NCBI RefSeq assembly: GCF_026153295.1
Contig: NZ_CP110615.1
Coordinates: 372,001-436,000, forward strand
Direction of reading: 5' to 3'
Length of the DNA: 64,000 nucleotides
Origin: Rhodococcus antarcticus
Lineage (GTDB): Bacteria > Actinomycetota > Actinomycetes > Mycobacteriales > Mycobacteriaceae
Positions 1 through 7,921 of the stretch are shown here, piece by piece. The number at the start of each line of letters is the position of its first letter. Within the stretch, counting starts at the first letter, position 1. The position numbers were made by a program, and so were the translations under genes. The notes below the pieces were generated by a model. The model did not search any database and had not been told where the DNA came from. It saw nothing but the letters and a program-made list of their open reading frames with translations.

Positions 1-152
1 TGAACCCCAACCTCGTGCGGGTGGCCGGGCGCGGCTGGACGCTCGCGCTGCTTCCGGCCGGCTCCGTGGTGGTCGTGACCTGGCTCGTGGCGGCCGGCGC
101 GCTGGCGCTGCTGCACCGTCGGGTGCGCCCCGTGCCCGCCGAGCTCAGCTGA
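1..152 (+). CDS. 3' end of an unidentified membrane protein
   Basis: Only the last 49 codons are in the window, read from base 3 to the TGA at 150-152. The visible tail holds one strongly hydrophobic stretch (LALLPAGSVVVVTWLVAAGA and following), then a short basic, proline-containing end. This looks like the last transmembrane helix and cytoplasmic tail of an integral membrane protein. The family cannot be decided from so little. Its stop codon overlaps the 3' end of the convergent TetR gene by 8 bases. Confidence 0.55.
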   Translation, partial: NPNLVRVAGRGWTLALLPAGSVVVVTWLVAAGALALLHRRVRPVPAELS

Positions 153-735
153 GGGTCCCCGGCGGCTGCAGCACCACGAACGCGCTGGTCACCAGGTCGA
201 GGAGCTCCTCGCGGTCGAGATCCTCCCCGGAGAGCCAGCTCACCACCGTCTCCTCGGTGAACGCGATCCAGCCGCGCACCGCGAGGCGCTCCCGCGCTCC
301 GGTGGTCACGCCGAAGCCGGACACGGCGCGCAAGGTGCGCTCGGCCATGGCCGAGCGGGTGGCGTCGAAGACCTCCCGCATCGCCGGGTCGCTGCTGGCC
401 GGACCGCGGAGCAGGGCCAGGTACGCGTCCCGGTTCTCGCCCACGAAGTCCACGAAGCTCGACACCGAGTCGCGCACGGCCTCCAGCGCGGGCAGCGCCG
501 GGTCCGGCTCGGTCGCCTCCAGCATGGCCCGGCTGATCTCCCGGACCACGGCCAGGTGGAAGTCCTGCTTGGAGCTGAAGTAGTGGAACAGCAGCCCCCG
601 GGACACCCCCGCCTGCTCGGCGATCTCCTCGACGGACAGCTGGTCCAGGGTGCGGGTGGCCAGCATCTCGACCCCGAGCGCCAGCAGCTGCGCGCGCCTG
701 GCCTCGGGGGTGAGTCGCTTGCGGTCGGTGCTCAC
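145..735 (-). CDS. TetR/AcrR-family transcriptional regulator
   Basis: A 196-residue protein of typical TetR length. The N-terminal helix-turn-helix lies at about residues 25-50 (SVEEIAEQAGVSRGLLFHYF), followed by the family's usual K-x-D/E segment (SSKQDFHLAVVREI). The rest is an all-helical ligand-binding and dimerisation domain without a recognisable specificity motif. The GTG start at 735 was chosen because the HTH follows at the normal distance; the open frame continues far upstream only as a shadow of the opposite strand. It is divergent from the monooxygenase/dehydrogenase pair, and a TGTTGA/TCAACA inverted repeat covers that pair's -35 box. It therefore most likely represses them until a substrate or product binds (inference). 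Confidence 0.9.
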   Translation of the reverse strand: MSTDRKRLTPEARRAQLLALGVEMLATRTLDQLSVEEIAEQAGVSRGLLFHYFSSKQDFHLAVVREISRAMLEATEPDPALPALEAVRDSVSSFVDFVGENRDAYLALLRGPASSDPAMREVFDATRSAMAERTLRAVSGFGVTTGARERLAVRGWIAFTEETVVSWLSGEDLDREELLDLVTSAFVVLQPPGTLS

Positions 736-775
736 GCGGATCACCCTACGCACCTGTTGAACGGGGATCAGCAAC

Positions 776-806
776 TGTTGACTGACGTTCAACAACGACC
801 TACGGT
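776..806 (+). promoter_or_regulatory. Promoter and TetR-type operator for the monooxygenase operon
   Basis: TTGACT at 778-783 and TACGGT at 801-806 are separated by 17 bases, close to the actinobacterial sigma-A consensus. An inverted repeat TGTTGA-N7-TCAACA (776-794) overlaps the -35 box, and a third half-site TGTTGAACG lies at 755-763, nearer the regulator start. TACGGT ends 7 bases before the GTG at 814, so the transcript is probably leaderless. The operator assignment rests on the divergent TetR gene. Confidence 0.65.
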
Positions 807-813
807 GATCGGC

Positions 814-2361
814 GTGACCACAGCCACCCAGCCCGCCGGAACGCCGACGAGCCCGACCGACCGGCCCACCGACGTCGGCGTCCTGGTCATCGGGAGCGGG
901 TTCTCGGGCCTGGCCGCGGCGATCAAGATGGCCGAGCAGGGCCGGACCGACTTCGTCGTCATCGAGCGCGGTGCGGACGTCGGCGGAACGTGGCGGGACA
1001 ACACCTACCCGGGGGCGGCGTGCGACGTGCCCTCGCACCTGTACTCGTACTCCTTCGAGCTGAACCCGGGCTGGACGCGATCGTTCTCCCAGCAGGGCGA
1101 GATCCAGACCTACCTGCAGGGCGTGGCCCACAAGCACGGCGTGCTGGACCGACACCGCTTCAGCACCGAGGTCACCTCCGCCCGCTGGGACGAGGCCACC
1201 GGCACCTGGGACGTGCAGACCACCGGCGGGGCCTACCGCGCCCGGGTCGTCATCTCCGCCGTCGGAGCCCTGTGCGAGCCGCGCCTGCCCGACATCCCTG
1301 GCATCGAGAGCTTCGGCGGCACCGTCTTCCACTCGGCCCGCTGGGACCACGAGGCCGAGCTCGCCGGCGCCCGGGTCGCCGTCATCGGCACGGGCGCCTC
1401 GGCCATCCAGATCGTGCCCGCCATCGCCGAGCAGGTGGAGCGCCTCGACGTCTACCAGCGCACCGCGCCCTGGCTGCTGCCGCGCAACGACCGGGCGTAC
1501 ACCGCGCTCGAGCGGACGGCCTTCCGCCGGGTGCCCGGTTTCCAGCGGCTCTCGCGTGCGCTGATCTACGGCGCCCGCGAGCTCCAGGTGCTGGCCCTGG
1601 CCAAGCACCCCGAGCTCACCAGGCTGCTGCAGCTCGTGGCGGCCAAGAAGATCCGCGACGAGGTGGCTGATCCCGCGCTGCGGGCGAAGGTCACCCCGAG
1701 CTGGCGCATCGGCTGCAAGCGGATGCTCATCTCCAACGCCTGGTACCCCGCGCTGCAACGACCGAACGTGGAGCTGGTCACCGATCCCATCGCCGAGATC
1801 CGCCCGAACGCGGTGGTCACCGCCGACGGCACCGTGCGCGAGGTTGACGCCCTCGTCGTCGCCACCGGCTTCCAGGTCACCGACTCCCCGGCCTACGAGG
1901 TCATCACCGGGGCCGACGGCCGCACGCTGGCGCAGACCTGGCGCGAGTCCGGCATGCAGGCCTACAAGGGTGCCTCGGTGGCGGGCTTCCCCAACATGTT
2001 CTTCCTCGTCGGGCCCAACACGGGCCTCGGCCACAGCTCGATGGTCTACATGATCGAGTCGCAGGTCGGCTACGTCCTCGACGCGCTGAAGACCCTCGAC
2101 GAGCGCCGGCTCGCCACCGTCGAGGTGCGCCGGGAGGCGATGGACACCTACAACGCCGAGCTGCAGCGCAAGCTGGCCCGGACCGTCTGGACGACCGGCG
2201 GCTGCGGCAGCTGGTACCTCGACGCGCACGGCAACAACACCACGCTCTGGCCGGACTTCACCTTCGCCTTCCGGCGGGCGACCCGGCACTTCGACATCGA
2301 CGCCTACCGCACCAGCCCCCGCGTCGCCCCGCGCACCACCCGAGAAGGAGCCTCCGCATGA
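814..2361 (+). CDS. Flavin-containing (Baeyer-Villiger-type) monooxygenase
   Basis: A 515-residue FAD/NADPH monooxygenase. The FAD Rossmann motif GSGFSGL is at about 27-33 and the NADPH-binding motif VIGTGASAIQ at about 189-198. Between them lies a Baeyer-Villiger fingerprint FGGTVFHSARWDH (about 167-179), with D where many members have P. Length and layout fit enzymes that insert oxygen next to a ketone or hydroxylate bulky hydrophobic substrates; the substrate is not predictable. The GTG at 814 was chosen over GTG 805 because the -10 box TACGGT ends 7 bases upstream. The ATG of the downstream dehydrogenase overlaps its stop by 4 bases, so the two are co-expressed and probably act in one alcohol/ketone pathway under the divergent TetR. 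Confidence 0.88.
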   Translation: MTTATQPAGTPTSPTDRPTDVGVLVIGSGFSGLAAAIKMAEQGRTDFVVIERGADVGGTWRDNTYPGAACDVPSHLYSYSFELNPGWTRSFSQQGEIQTYLQGVAHKHGVLDRHRFSTEVTSARWDEATGTWDVQTTGGAYRARVVISAVGALCEPRLPDIPGIESFGGTVFHSARWDHEAELAGARVAVIGTGASAIQIVPAIAEQVERLDVYQRTAPWLLPRNDRAYTALERTAFRRVPGFQRLSRALIYGARELQVLALAKHPELTRLLQLVAAKKIRDEVADPALRAKVTPSWRIGCKRMLISNAWYPALQRPNVELVTDPIAEIRPNAVVTADGTVREVDALVVATGFQVTDSPAYEVITGADGRTLAQTWRESGMQAYKGASVAGFPNMFFLVGPNTGLGHSSMVYMIESQVGYVLDALKTLDERRLATVEVRREAMDTYNAELQRKLARTVWTTGGCGSWYLDAHGNNTTLWPDFTFAFRRATRHFDIDAYRTSPRVAPRTTREGASA

Positions 2362-3209
2362 GCGCCACCAGCACCCACTTCCGCGGGAAGGTCGCCGTGG
2401 TCACCGGCGCCGGATCGGGCATCGGCCGCGCCCTCGCGGTGGACCTCGCGGGCCGCGGTGCCCGGCTCGCCCTGTCCGACGTGGACCCGACCGGTCTGGC
2501 CGAGACGGTGCGCCAGGCCGAGGCGCTCGGTGCCGAGGTGCGCACCGACCACCTCGACGTGGGCGAGCGTGAGGCGGTGTTCGCCTACGCCGAGGCCGTG
2601 CAGGAGCAGTTCGCCGCGGTCAACATCGTGTTCAACAACGCCGGGATCTCGTTCTCCGGCGAGGTCGAGGTCAGCGAGTTCAAGGACATGGAACGCATCA
2701 TGGACGTCGACTACTGGGGGGTGGTGAACGGGACCAAGGCGTTCCTGCCGCACCTCATCGCCTCCGGGGACGGGCACGTGGTGAACACCTCGAGCCTGTT
2801 CGGGCTGCTGGCGATGCCCAGCCAGAGCGCCTACAACGCCGCCAAGTTCGCAGTGCGCGGCTTCACCGAGTCGTTGCGCCAGGAGATGCTGATCGACGGG
2901 CGGCCGGTCAAGGTCAGCTGCGTCCACCCCGGCGGGATCAAGACCAACATCGTCCGCAACGGCACCGCCGCCGCCGGCACCGACAACGCGGCCGTCGCGG
3001 CCCTGTTCGACGCGAAGCTGGCCAGGACCACGGCCACCGAGGCCGCGCGGGTCATCCTGCGGGGGGTGGAGAAGGGCCACGCCCGGATCCTCGTCGGCGC
3101 CGACGCCAAGGTGCTCGACGTCCTCGTCCGCATCACCGGCTCCGGCTACCAGCGGGTCATCACCGCCGTCGCGCCCCGCATCATGCCGAGGCGCACCTCC
3201 GGGCTCTGA
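2358..3209 (+). CDS. Short-chain dehydrogenase/reductase
   Basis: A 283-residue classical SDR. It has the cofactor motif TGAGSGIG at residues 16-23, the structural NNAG near residue 93, the serine segment NTSSLFG, and the catalytic YNAAK pair (Tyr159, Lys163). The Asp in LSDVD after the second strand suggests an NAD-type pocket, though this is only indicative. It starts within the last codons of the monooxygenase (ATGA overlap). Such pairs oxidise a secondary alcohol to the ketone used by the monooxygenase, or act on its product. A strong hairpin follows the stop. Confidence 0.9.
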   Translation: MSATSTHFRGKVAVVTGAGSGIGRALAVDLAGRGARLALSDVDPTGLAETVRQAEALGAEVRTDHLDVGEREAVFAYAEAVQEQFAAVNIVFNNAGISFSGEVEVSEFKDMERIMDVDYWGVVNGTKAFLPHLIASGDGHVVNTSSLFGLLAMPSQSAYNAAKFAVRGFTESLRQEMLIDGRPVKVSCVHPGGIKTNIVRNGTAAAGTDNAAVAALFDAKLARTTATEAARVILRGVEKGHARILVGADAKVLDVLVRITGSGYQRVITAVAPRIMPRRTSGL

Positions 3210-3216
3210 CGCCCAC

Positions 3217-3257
3217 GGCCCGTGCGGCGCCGGCTCCCGGCGGGCACCGCACGGGCC
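3217..3257. terminator. Bidirectional hairpin terminator
   Basis: GGCCCGTGCGG and CCGCACGGGCC form a perfect 11-bp stem around a loop of about 19 bases. It sits between the convergent dehydrogenase and aldolase genes. There is no T-tract, as is usual in high-GC actinobacteria. Confidence 0.65.
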
Positions 3258-3264
3258 GGCGCAC

Positions 3265-4086
3265 CTAGTCGAGCAGGTCGGGCTGCTCGGCGACGATGCG
3301 GTCGTAGATCGGCTGGAAGCTGAGCCAGCCCAGGAACTCGCTGCCGATCACGCCGTAGGTCTGCTTCGCGTCCGCCTCGGCGATGGGGACCACGGTGCCC
3401 GCCGCCTTGGCGGTCAGCTGCACCTGCGCGCTGCGCTCGGCGGTGAGGAACCACCACGCCGCGCTGTCCACCGAGCTGCCCACGGTGAGCAGCCCGTGGT
3501 TGCGCAGCACCACGAGCTTGTTGTCGTCGAGGGCGTGCGCGATGCGCTTGCCCTCCTCGGTGTCCAGCACCACGCCGGTGAAGTCGTCGAACAGCGACTG
3601 GTCCTCGTAGAAGGCGCAGGCGTCCTGCGTGATCGGCTCGAGGCTCTGGCCCAGCGAGGCGAGCGCGCGACCGTAGGTCGAGTGGGTGTGCGCGGCGGCC
3701 ACCGCGTCCGGCCGAGCCGCGTGCACCTGGCTGTGGATCGCGAAGGCGGCGGGGTTCACCGGCCAGGTGCCCTCCACGACGGTGCCGGCGTGGTCGACCC
3801 GGATGAGGTCGCTGACCTTGATGAGGCTGAAGTGCATGGCGAACGGGTTCACCCAGAACGTGTCCGGGAACTCCGGGTCGCGGGCGGTGATGTGCCCCGC
3901 GACGCCCTCGTCGAAGCCGGCCTTGCTGAACAGCCGGAACGCCGCGGCCAGGCGCTGCTTGCGGTGCAGGCGCTCGTCGGCGACGGAGTCGAACGTCGGG
4001 GGCATCCGGTACTGCAGACCACCGGCGGGCTGCGGGATGTTCCCGGGCAGCACGGACTCGGTGGCGGGATCGACGGTCTGGGTCAT
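3265..4086 (-). CDS. Class II aldolase/adducin-family protein
   Basis: A 273-residue protein with the class II aldolase fold. GHITARDPE (about residues 65-73) carries the first zinc-type histidine, AHTHSTYGRAL the paired histidines, and NHG a later conserved segment. The family includes L-fuculose-phosphate and related aldolases, decarboxylases and many unassigned members. The N-terminal extension of about 30 residues before the domain and the length resemble the subgroup annotated only as class II aldolase/adducin. The ATG at 4086 is the first in-frame start. It converges on the dehydrogenase operon and is its own unit. The substrate is unknown. Confidence 0.82.
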   Translation of the reverse strand: MTQTVDPATESVLPGNIPQPAGGLQYRMPPTFDSVADERLHRKQRLAAAFRLFSKAGFDEGVAGHITARDPEFPDTFWVNPFAMHFSLIKVSDLIRVDHAGTVVEGTWPVNPAAFAIHSQVHAARPDAVAAAHTHSTYGRALASLGQSLEPITQDACAFYEDQSLFDDFTGVVLDTEEGKRIAHALDDNKLVVLRNHGLLTVGSSVDSAAWWFLTAERSAQVQLTAKAAGTVVPIAEADAKQTYGVIGSEFLGWLSFQPIYDRIVAEQPDLLD

Positions 4087-4223
4087 GGGGCTCCTCCCGG
4101 GGGCCGACCTCGGTGACGGCCTGGCGGTGGTGACGCTACGCCCGACGACGTCCGGGGGACGTCCGCACGCCCGTCGCGCCGCGGGCCTCGGGGCGGACCG
4201 CTCACCCGCGCAGGCTCGTCGGC

Positions 4224-4547
4224 GTCCGCGCAGCCGTCGTCGCCGAGTCGTTCCTGCCCAGTGTTGACGGCGTCTCCGGATCGGTCGTGCGGGTGCTCCG
4301 GGTCCCCGCCGACGGCGTCCCCCGGGTCAGCTCGCTGCCCGTCGGCATCCCCTCGCCCGGGATGACCGCGGCGATCGCGCACGTCGCACCGGACGTCGTG
4401 CACCTGGCCCAGGTCGACCTCCGCCACGGCGTCGGGACGCCCGCCCGCCGCTCGGTGCGGCAGCGGATCTGGCCGGTGGTCTGCGACGAGCTGCTCGGGC
4501 ACCACCGGGCGGTGCTCGGCGAGGGCGTGCGCCGCCGCGCCCCGTGA
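4224..4547 (+). pseudogene. mgtA: Decayed GDP-mannose-dependent mannosyltransferase (mgtA) relic
   Basis: One reading frame from 4224 to the TGA at 4545-4547 carries three pieces that I recognise from the MgtA/PimB-like glycosyltransferase family. They are the amino end (AAVVAESFLPSVDGVSGSVV), the segment VSSLPVGIPSPGM...APDVVHLA, and the carboxyl end (IWPVVCDELLGHHRAVLG). The roughly 35 residues expected between the first two are missing. So are roughly 250-300 residues of sugar-nucleotide-binding core before the third. A GTC codon stands where the GTG or ATG start is expected. In mycobacteria mgtA lies directly upstream of menG, exactly the position here. The piece is too short to be an enzyme. 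The 137 bases upstream (4087-4223) hold nothing else recognisable. Confidence 0.75.
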
Positions 4548-4608
4548 GGGCAGCGACACCCCGCGGCGGCGCTGCTGAGCTGGTGGCGCCCCGGTAGCGT
4601 CGTCGGAC

Positions 4609-5301
4609 GTGGCCCGTGCAGGTTTGGACAAGGATCCCCGTGACGTCGCGTCGATGTTCGACGGGGTGGCGAAGCGCTACGACCTGACGAACTCGGTGCT
4701 CTCCTTCGCCCAGGACCGCCGCTGGCGCCGGGCCACCCGCGCGGCGCTCGACCTGCACCCGGGTGACCGCGTGCTCGACCTCGCCGCCGGCACCGGGGTC
4801 TCCACCGAGGAGCTGGCCCGCTCCGGCGCCTGGGCGGTGGCGACGGACTTCTCGCTCGGCATGCTGCGGGCCGGGGAGGGGCGCTCGGTGCCCTTCGTGG
4901 CCGGGGACGCGCTGCACCTGCCCTTTGCCGACGGGGCCTTCGACGCGGTGACCATGAGCTTCGGGCTGCGCAACGTGGTCCAGCACGAGCAGGGGCTCGT
5001 CGAGCTGGCCCGGGTGACCCGGCCGGGCGGACGGCTGGTGGTGTGCGAGTTCTCCACCCCGACGTTCTCGCCGTTCCGCGCGGTCTACATGAACTACCTC
5101 ATGCGGGCGCTGCCGGCCGTGGCGCGGGCGGTGAGCAGCAACCCCGAGGCCTACGTCTACCTGGCGGAGTCGATCCGGGCGTGGCCCGACCAGGCCGCCC
5201 TGGCCACCCGCATCCAGGACGCGGGCTGGACGGGCGTGGGCTGGCGCAACCTCACCGGCGGCATCGTCGCCCTGCACCGGGCGGTCAAGCCCGCGGCGTA
5301 G
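4609..5301 (+). CDS. menG: Demethylmenaquinone methyltransferase
   Basis: A 230-residue member of the UbiE/MenG family. It methylates demethylmenaquinone with S-adenosylmethionine as the last step of menaquinone synthesis. The N-terminal [18 protein letters not shown] is a UbiE hallmark; the SAM loop is [12 protein letters not shown] (about 55-66), followed by FGLRNV and the acidic substrate-pocket segment. Length is standard. The GTG at 4609 follows a TAGCGT -10 box (4595-4600) by 8 bases, suggesting a leaderless or nearly leaderless transcript. It sits beside the geranylgeranyl-reductase-like flavoprotein and the nuo operon, which uses menaquinone. Confidence 0.94.
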   Translation: MARAGLDKDPRDVASMFDGVAKRYDLTNSVLSFAQDRRWRRATRAALDLHPGDRVLDLAAGTGVSTEELARSGAWAVATDFSLGMLRAGEGRSVPFVAGDALHLPFADGAFDAVTMSFGLRNVVQHEQGLVELARVTRPGGRLVVCEFSTPTFSPFRAVYMNYLMRALPAVARAVSSNPEAYVYLAESIRAWPDQAALATRIQDAGWTGVGWRNLTGGIVALHRAVKPAA

Positions 5302-5328
5302 CCGTTACCGCACGGCCCGCGCGTGCCG

Positions 5329-5407
5329 CACGGCCTGCCTGGCCAGAAGGTTCCACCTGGCCGCGCTGCGCACGGCCTGTGCGTCCAGAAGGTTCCACGT
5401 GGCCGCG
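5329..5407. repeat. Two direct 37-bp repeats between menG and the reductase
   Basis: Copies at 5329-5365 and 5371-5407 share CACGGCCTG, then CCAGAAGGTTCCAC, then TGGCCGCG, with a few differing bases between these blocks. They lie in the gap between two convergent genes. Neither contains a convincing hairpin with a T-tract, so their role is unknown. Confidence 0.6.
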
Positions 5408-5448
5408 GCACGTGGCCGCGGCCGCGGCGCGTGGGGGCTGGGGCCGGG

Positions 5449-6717
5449 TCAGCGACGCAGGTCCGCGGCCGGGAACGGCGGACGGGTGTCCAGGCGCACC
5501 GAGAGCGAGCCCGCCGCACGCCACGCCCGCGCCACCACGTCGGTGTCCTCCGGGGTCACGAGGTTGCCCATGACCCGCAGCGCGACCGTCATCAGCGCGG
5601 TGGACCGCATCCCGATGGGCCCGGCCGCCGGGAGCAGCCGCGGCAGGGTGAGCAGGCCGGCCAGGCGCCGGGCGATGGAGAACGCCTGCCCGTAGTGGCG
5701 GCGCAGCACCGCCGGCCACGCCAGCTCCAGGTCCTCGCCGGACGCGAGGAGGCCGGAGATCAGCCGTCCCGTCTCCAGCCCGTAGTCGATGCCCTCGCCG
5801 TTGAGCGGGTTCACGCACCCCGCTGCGTCGCCGACCAGCGCCCAGTTCGGCCCGGCCACACCGGACACCGCCCCGCCCATGGGCAGCAGCGCGGACTGCA
5901 CCGTCCGCACGTCACCGGTGAGCTCCCACTCCGCTCGCCGGGAGTCGGTGTAGTGCTCGATCAGCCCGCGCAGCCGTACCCCGGCGGGACGCTTGTCGGT
6001 GGCCAGGGTGCCCACCCCGATGTTGACCGAGCCATCCGACAGCGGGAACACCCAGCCGTAGCCGGACAGGATCTCCCCGGACTCCCCCCGCAGCTCGAGG
6101 TGCGAGGAGATCCACTCGTCGTCGCTGCGGCCGGAGTCGACGTAGCCGCGGGCCGCGACGCCGAAGGCGGTGTCCTTGTGCCACTCCCGGCCGAGCAGCC
6201 GGCCGAGGGTGGAGCGCGCCCCGTCGGCCACGACCAGCCGGCGGCAGTGCACGGTGCGCGGGCCGTCCGCGGTGTCGAAGACCACCCCGGTCACCCGGGC
6301 CCCGTCGCGGATGACCTCGACAGCGCGCGCACCCTCCAGCGGAAGCGCCCCGGCCTGCAGCGCCACGTCCCGGATCTTCGCGTCGAGCTCCAGGCGGGGC
6401 ACCGCTCCGCCCTCGGCGGGCAGGGCGCCCCCCGGCCACGGCAGCTCGAGCTCCTGGCCGAACCCGGCCGCGCGCAGCCCGCGGTTGGTGCCCTTGCCCC
6501 GCACCCAGCTGCCCAGGCCCAGGCGCTGCAGCTCGGCGATGGCCCGGGGGGTCAGCCCGTCCCCGCACGGCTTGTCCCGGGGGAAGACGGCGGCGTCGGC
6601 GAGCACCACGTCGAGGCCGGCCCAGCAGCTCCACGCCGCGGTGGCCGAGCCGGCGGGCCCGGCGCCCACCACGAGCACGTCGGTGGAGGTCGGCGGGGCA
6701 GCAGCGGAGTCGGGCAC
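5449..6717 (-). CDS. Geranylgeranyl reductase family FAD-dependent oxidoreductase
   Basis: A 422-residue flavoprotein. The amino-terminal FAD Rossmann motif VLVVGAGPAGSA is at about residues 15-26, RDKPCGDGLTPRA is the family's second conserved block, and GDAAGCVNPLNGEGIDYGLE is the distal FAD-binding block. The family reduces prenyl double bonds; the mycobacterial member at this map position (near menG) is MenJ, which saturates one isoprene unit of menaquinone. That role is likely here by synteny, not proven. The GTG at 6717 was chosen because it places the Rossmann strand near the N-terminus; the open frame further upstream runs through tandem repeats and looks non-coding. Confidence 0.87.
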   Translation of the reverse strand: MPDSAAAPPTSTDVLVVGAGPAGSATAAWSCWAGLDVVLADAAVFPRDKPCGDGLTPRAIAELQRLGLGSWVRGKGTNRGLRAAGFGQELELPWPGGALPAEGGAVPRLELDAKIRDVALQAGALPLEGARAVEVIRDGARVTGVVFDTADGPRTVHCRRLVVADGARSTLGRLLGREWHKDTAFGVAARGYVDSGRSDDEWISSHLELRGESGEILSGYGWVFPLSDGSVNIGVGTLATDKRPAGVRLRGLIEHYTDSRRAEWELTGDVRTVQSALLPMGGAVSGVAGPNWALVGDAAGCVNPLNGEGIDYGLETGRLISGLLASGEDLELAWPAVLRRHYGQAFSIARRLAGLLTLPRLLPAAGPIGMRSTALMTVALRVMGNLVTPEDTDVVARAWRAAGSLSVRLDTRPPFPAADLRR

Positions 6718-6741
6718 GGTTCCAGTCTCCCAGGCCGCGGG

Positions 6742-6857
6742 CGGGCCCGCCGAGCGCCGCGGGCGGGCCCGCCGAGCGCTGGGGTGCGGGCCCGTCGAGC
6801 GCTGGGGTGCGGGCCCGTCGAGCGCTGGGGTGCGGGCCCGCCGAGCGCCGGCGGCCG
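6742..6857. repeat. Five-copy 23-bp tandem repeat upstream of nuoA and the reductase
   Basis: The core GCGGGCCCGTCGAGCGCTGGGGT recurs with starts at 6742, 6764, 6787, 6810 and 6833, so the period is 22-23 bases. The outer copies have CCGCCGAGCGCC in place of CCGTCGAGCGCT. Each unit contains a short GCGGGCCCG palindrome. The array fills the divergent gap (6718-6991) between the reductase and the nuo operon. Too regular and short-spaced to be CRISPR; function unknown. Confidence 0.75.
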
Positions 6858-6991
6858 GGGCGGCCGGGGTGCGCCGCGCCGGGTCCCCGCACCAGGGTGC
6901 GGCGGCAGTCACCCCTGTGGTCCGGACCGTCGGACCGTCTGCGTAGTGTGACCCCGGTCATCTGATCGACTTCGGGGAGGAGCGGGAGCGG

Positions 6992-7357
6992 GTGCTGGAT
7001 CCCTACATCCCCATCGTGGTGATGATCGTCCTCGCGGGGGGCTTCGCGGTCTTCTCGGTCACGGCCGCACCGTTCATCGGCCCCCGCCGCTACAACCGGG
7101 CCAAGCTCGACTCCTACGAGTGCGGCATCGAGCCTTCGCCGCAGCCCGTGGCCGGGGGAGGCCGGATGCCGGTGGCCTACTACCTCACGGCGATGCTGTT
7201 CATCCTGTTCGACATCGAGATGGTCTTCCTCTACCCCTTCGCCGTCAGCGCGGACGCCCTGGGCCTGTTCGGCCTCGTGGAGGTCGCACTGTTCATCGCC
7301 ACCGTCGGGTTCGCGTACGCCTACGTCTGGCGCCGCGGCGGGCTCGACTGGAACTGA
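6992..7357 (+). CDS. nuoA: NADH-quinone oxidoreductase subunit A
   Basis: A 121-residue membrane subunit at the head of the 14-gene complex I operon. It has three transmembrane helices; the loop after the first contains the conserved DSYECGIEP segment (with its cysteine) that lies near the quinone channel, and a second conserved block FILFDIEMVFLYPF follows. The GTG start is preceded by GGGGAGGAGCGGGAG. Twelve bases separate it from nuoB. The 274-base upstream region has a tandem repeat array and no obvious sigma-A boxes that I trust. Confidence 0.95.
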   Translation: MLDPYIPIVVMIVLAGGFAVFSVTAAPFIGPRRYNRAKLDSYECGIEPSPQPVAGGGRMPVAYYLTAMLFILFDIEMVFLYPFAVSADALGLFGLVEVALFIATVGFAYAYVWRRGGLDWN

Positions 7358-7369
7358 GAGGCACGCACC

Positions 7370-7918
7370 ATGGGACTCGAGGACAAGCTCCCCAACGGCG
7401 TCCTGCTCGCCAGCGTGGAGAAGCTGGTGAACTGGTCGCGCAAGAGCTCGGTGTGGCCGGCCACCTTCGGCCTGGCCTGCTGCGCCATCGAGATGATGAC
7501 CGTCGGCGGCTCGCGGTACGACCTGGCCCGCTTCGGCATGGAGCGCTTCTCCGCGACGCCGCGGCAGGCCGACCTCATGATCGTCGCCGGCCGCGTGACC
7601 AACAAGATGGCCCCGGTGCTGCGCCAGATCTACGACCAGATGCCCGAGCCCCGCTGGGTCATCGCGATGGGGGTCTGTGCGTCCACCGGCGGGATGTTCA
7701 ACAACTACGCGGTGGTGCAGGGTGTGGACCACGTGGTGCCGGTGGACATCTACCTGCCCGGCTGCCCGCCCCGCCCGGAGATGCTCATCGACGCCATCCT
7801 GAAGCTGCACGCCACGATCATGGACGAGCCGCTCGGGGCCACCCGCACCGCGAACCGCCTGGCCAGCGGGGCCACCACCGAGATGGTGCCGTCCTCCATC
7901 GCGTACGCGAAGGGCTGA
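7370..7918 (+). CDS. nuoB: NADH-quinone oxidoreductase subunit B
   Basis: A 182-residue peripheral-arm subunit that binds the terminal iron-sulfur cluster N2, which passes electrons to the quinone. All four ligands are visible: the tandem Cys37-Cys38 in LACCAIEMM, Cys103 in MGVCASTGG and Cys132 in PGCPPRPE. Length is normal for the family. It is followed after 3 bases by nuoC. A second, shorter NuoB-like protein is encoded at 36345. Confidence 0.97.
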   Translation: MGLEDKLPNGVLLASVEKLVNWSRKSSVWPATFGLACCAIEMMTVGGSRYDLARFGMERFSATPRQADLMIVAGRVTNKMAPVLRQIYDQMPEPRWVIAMGVCASTGGMFNNYAVVQGVDHVVPVDIYLPGCPPRPEMLIDAILKLHATIMDEPLGATRTANRLASGATTEMVPSSIAYAKG

Positions 7919-7921
7919 GCG

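Noticed and set aside
4287-4547. Short intact hypothetical protein starting at the ATG-like codon 4287
   Set aside because: The frame continues upstream as recognisable mannosyltransferase N-terminus and the pieces match a known family with deletions, so a pseudogene is the better reading.
6742-6857. CRISPR array
   Set aside because: Repeats abut directly (period 22-23 bases) with no unique spacers and no cas genes.
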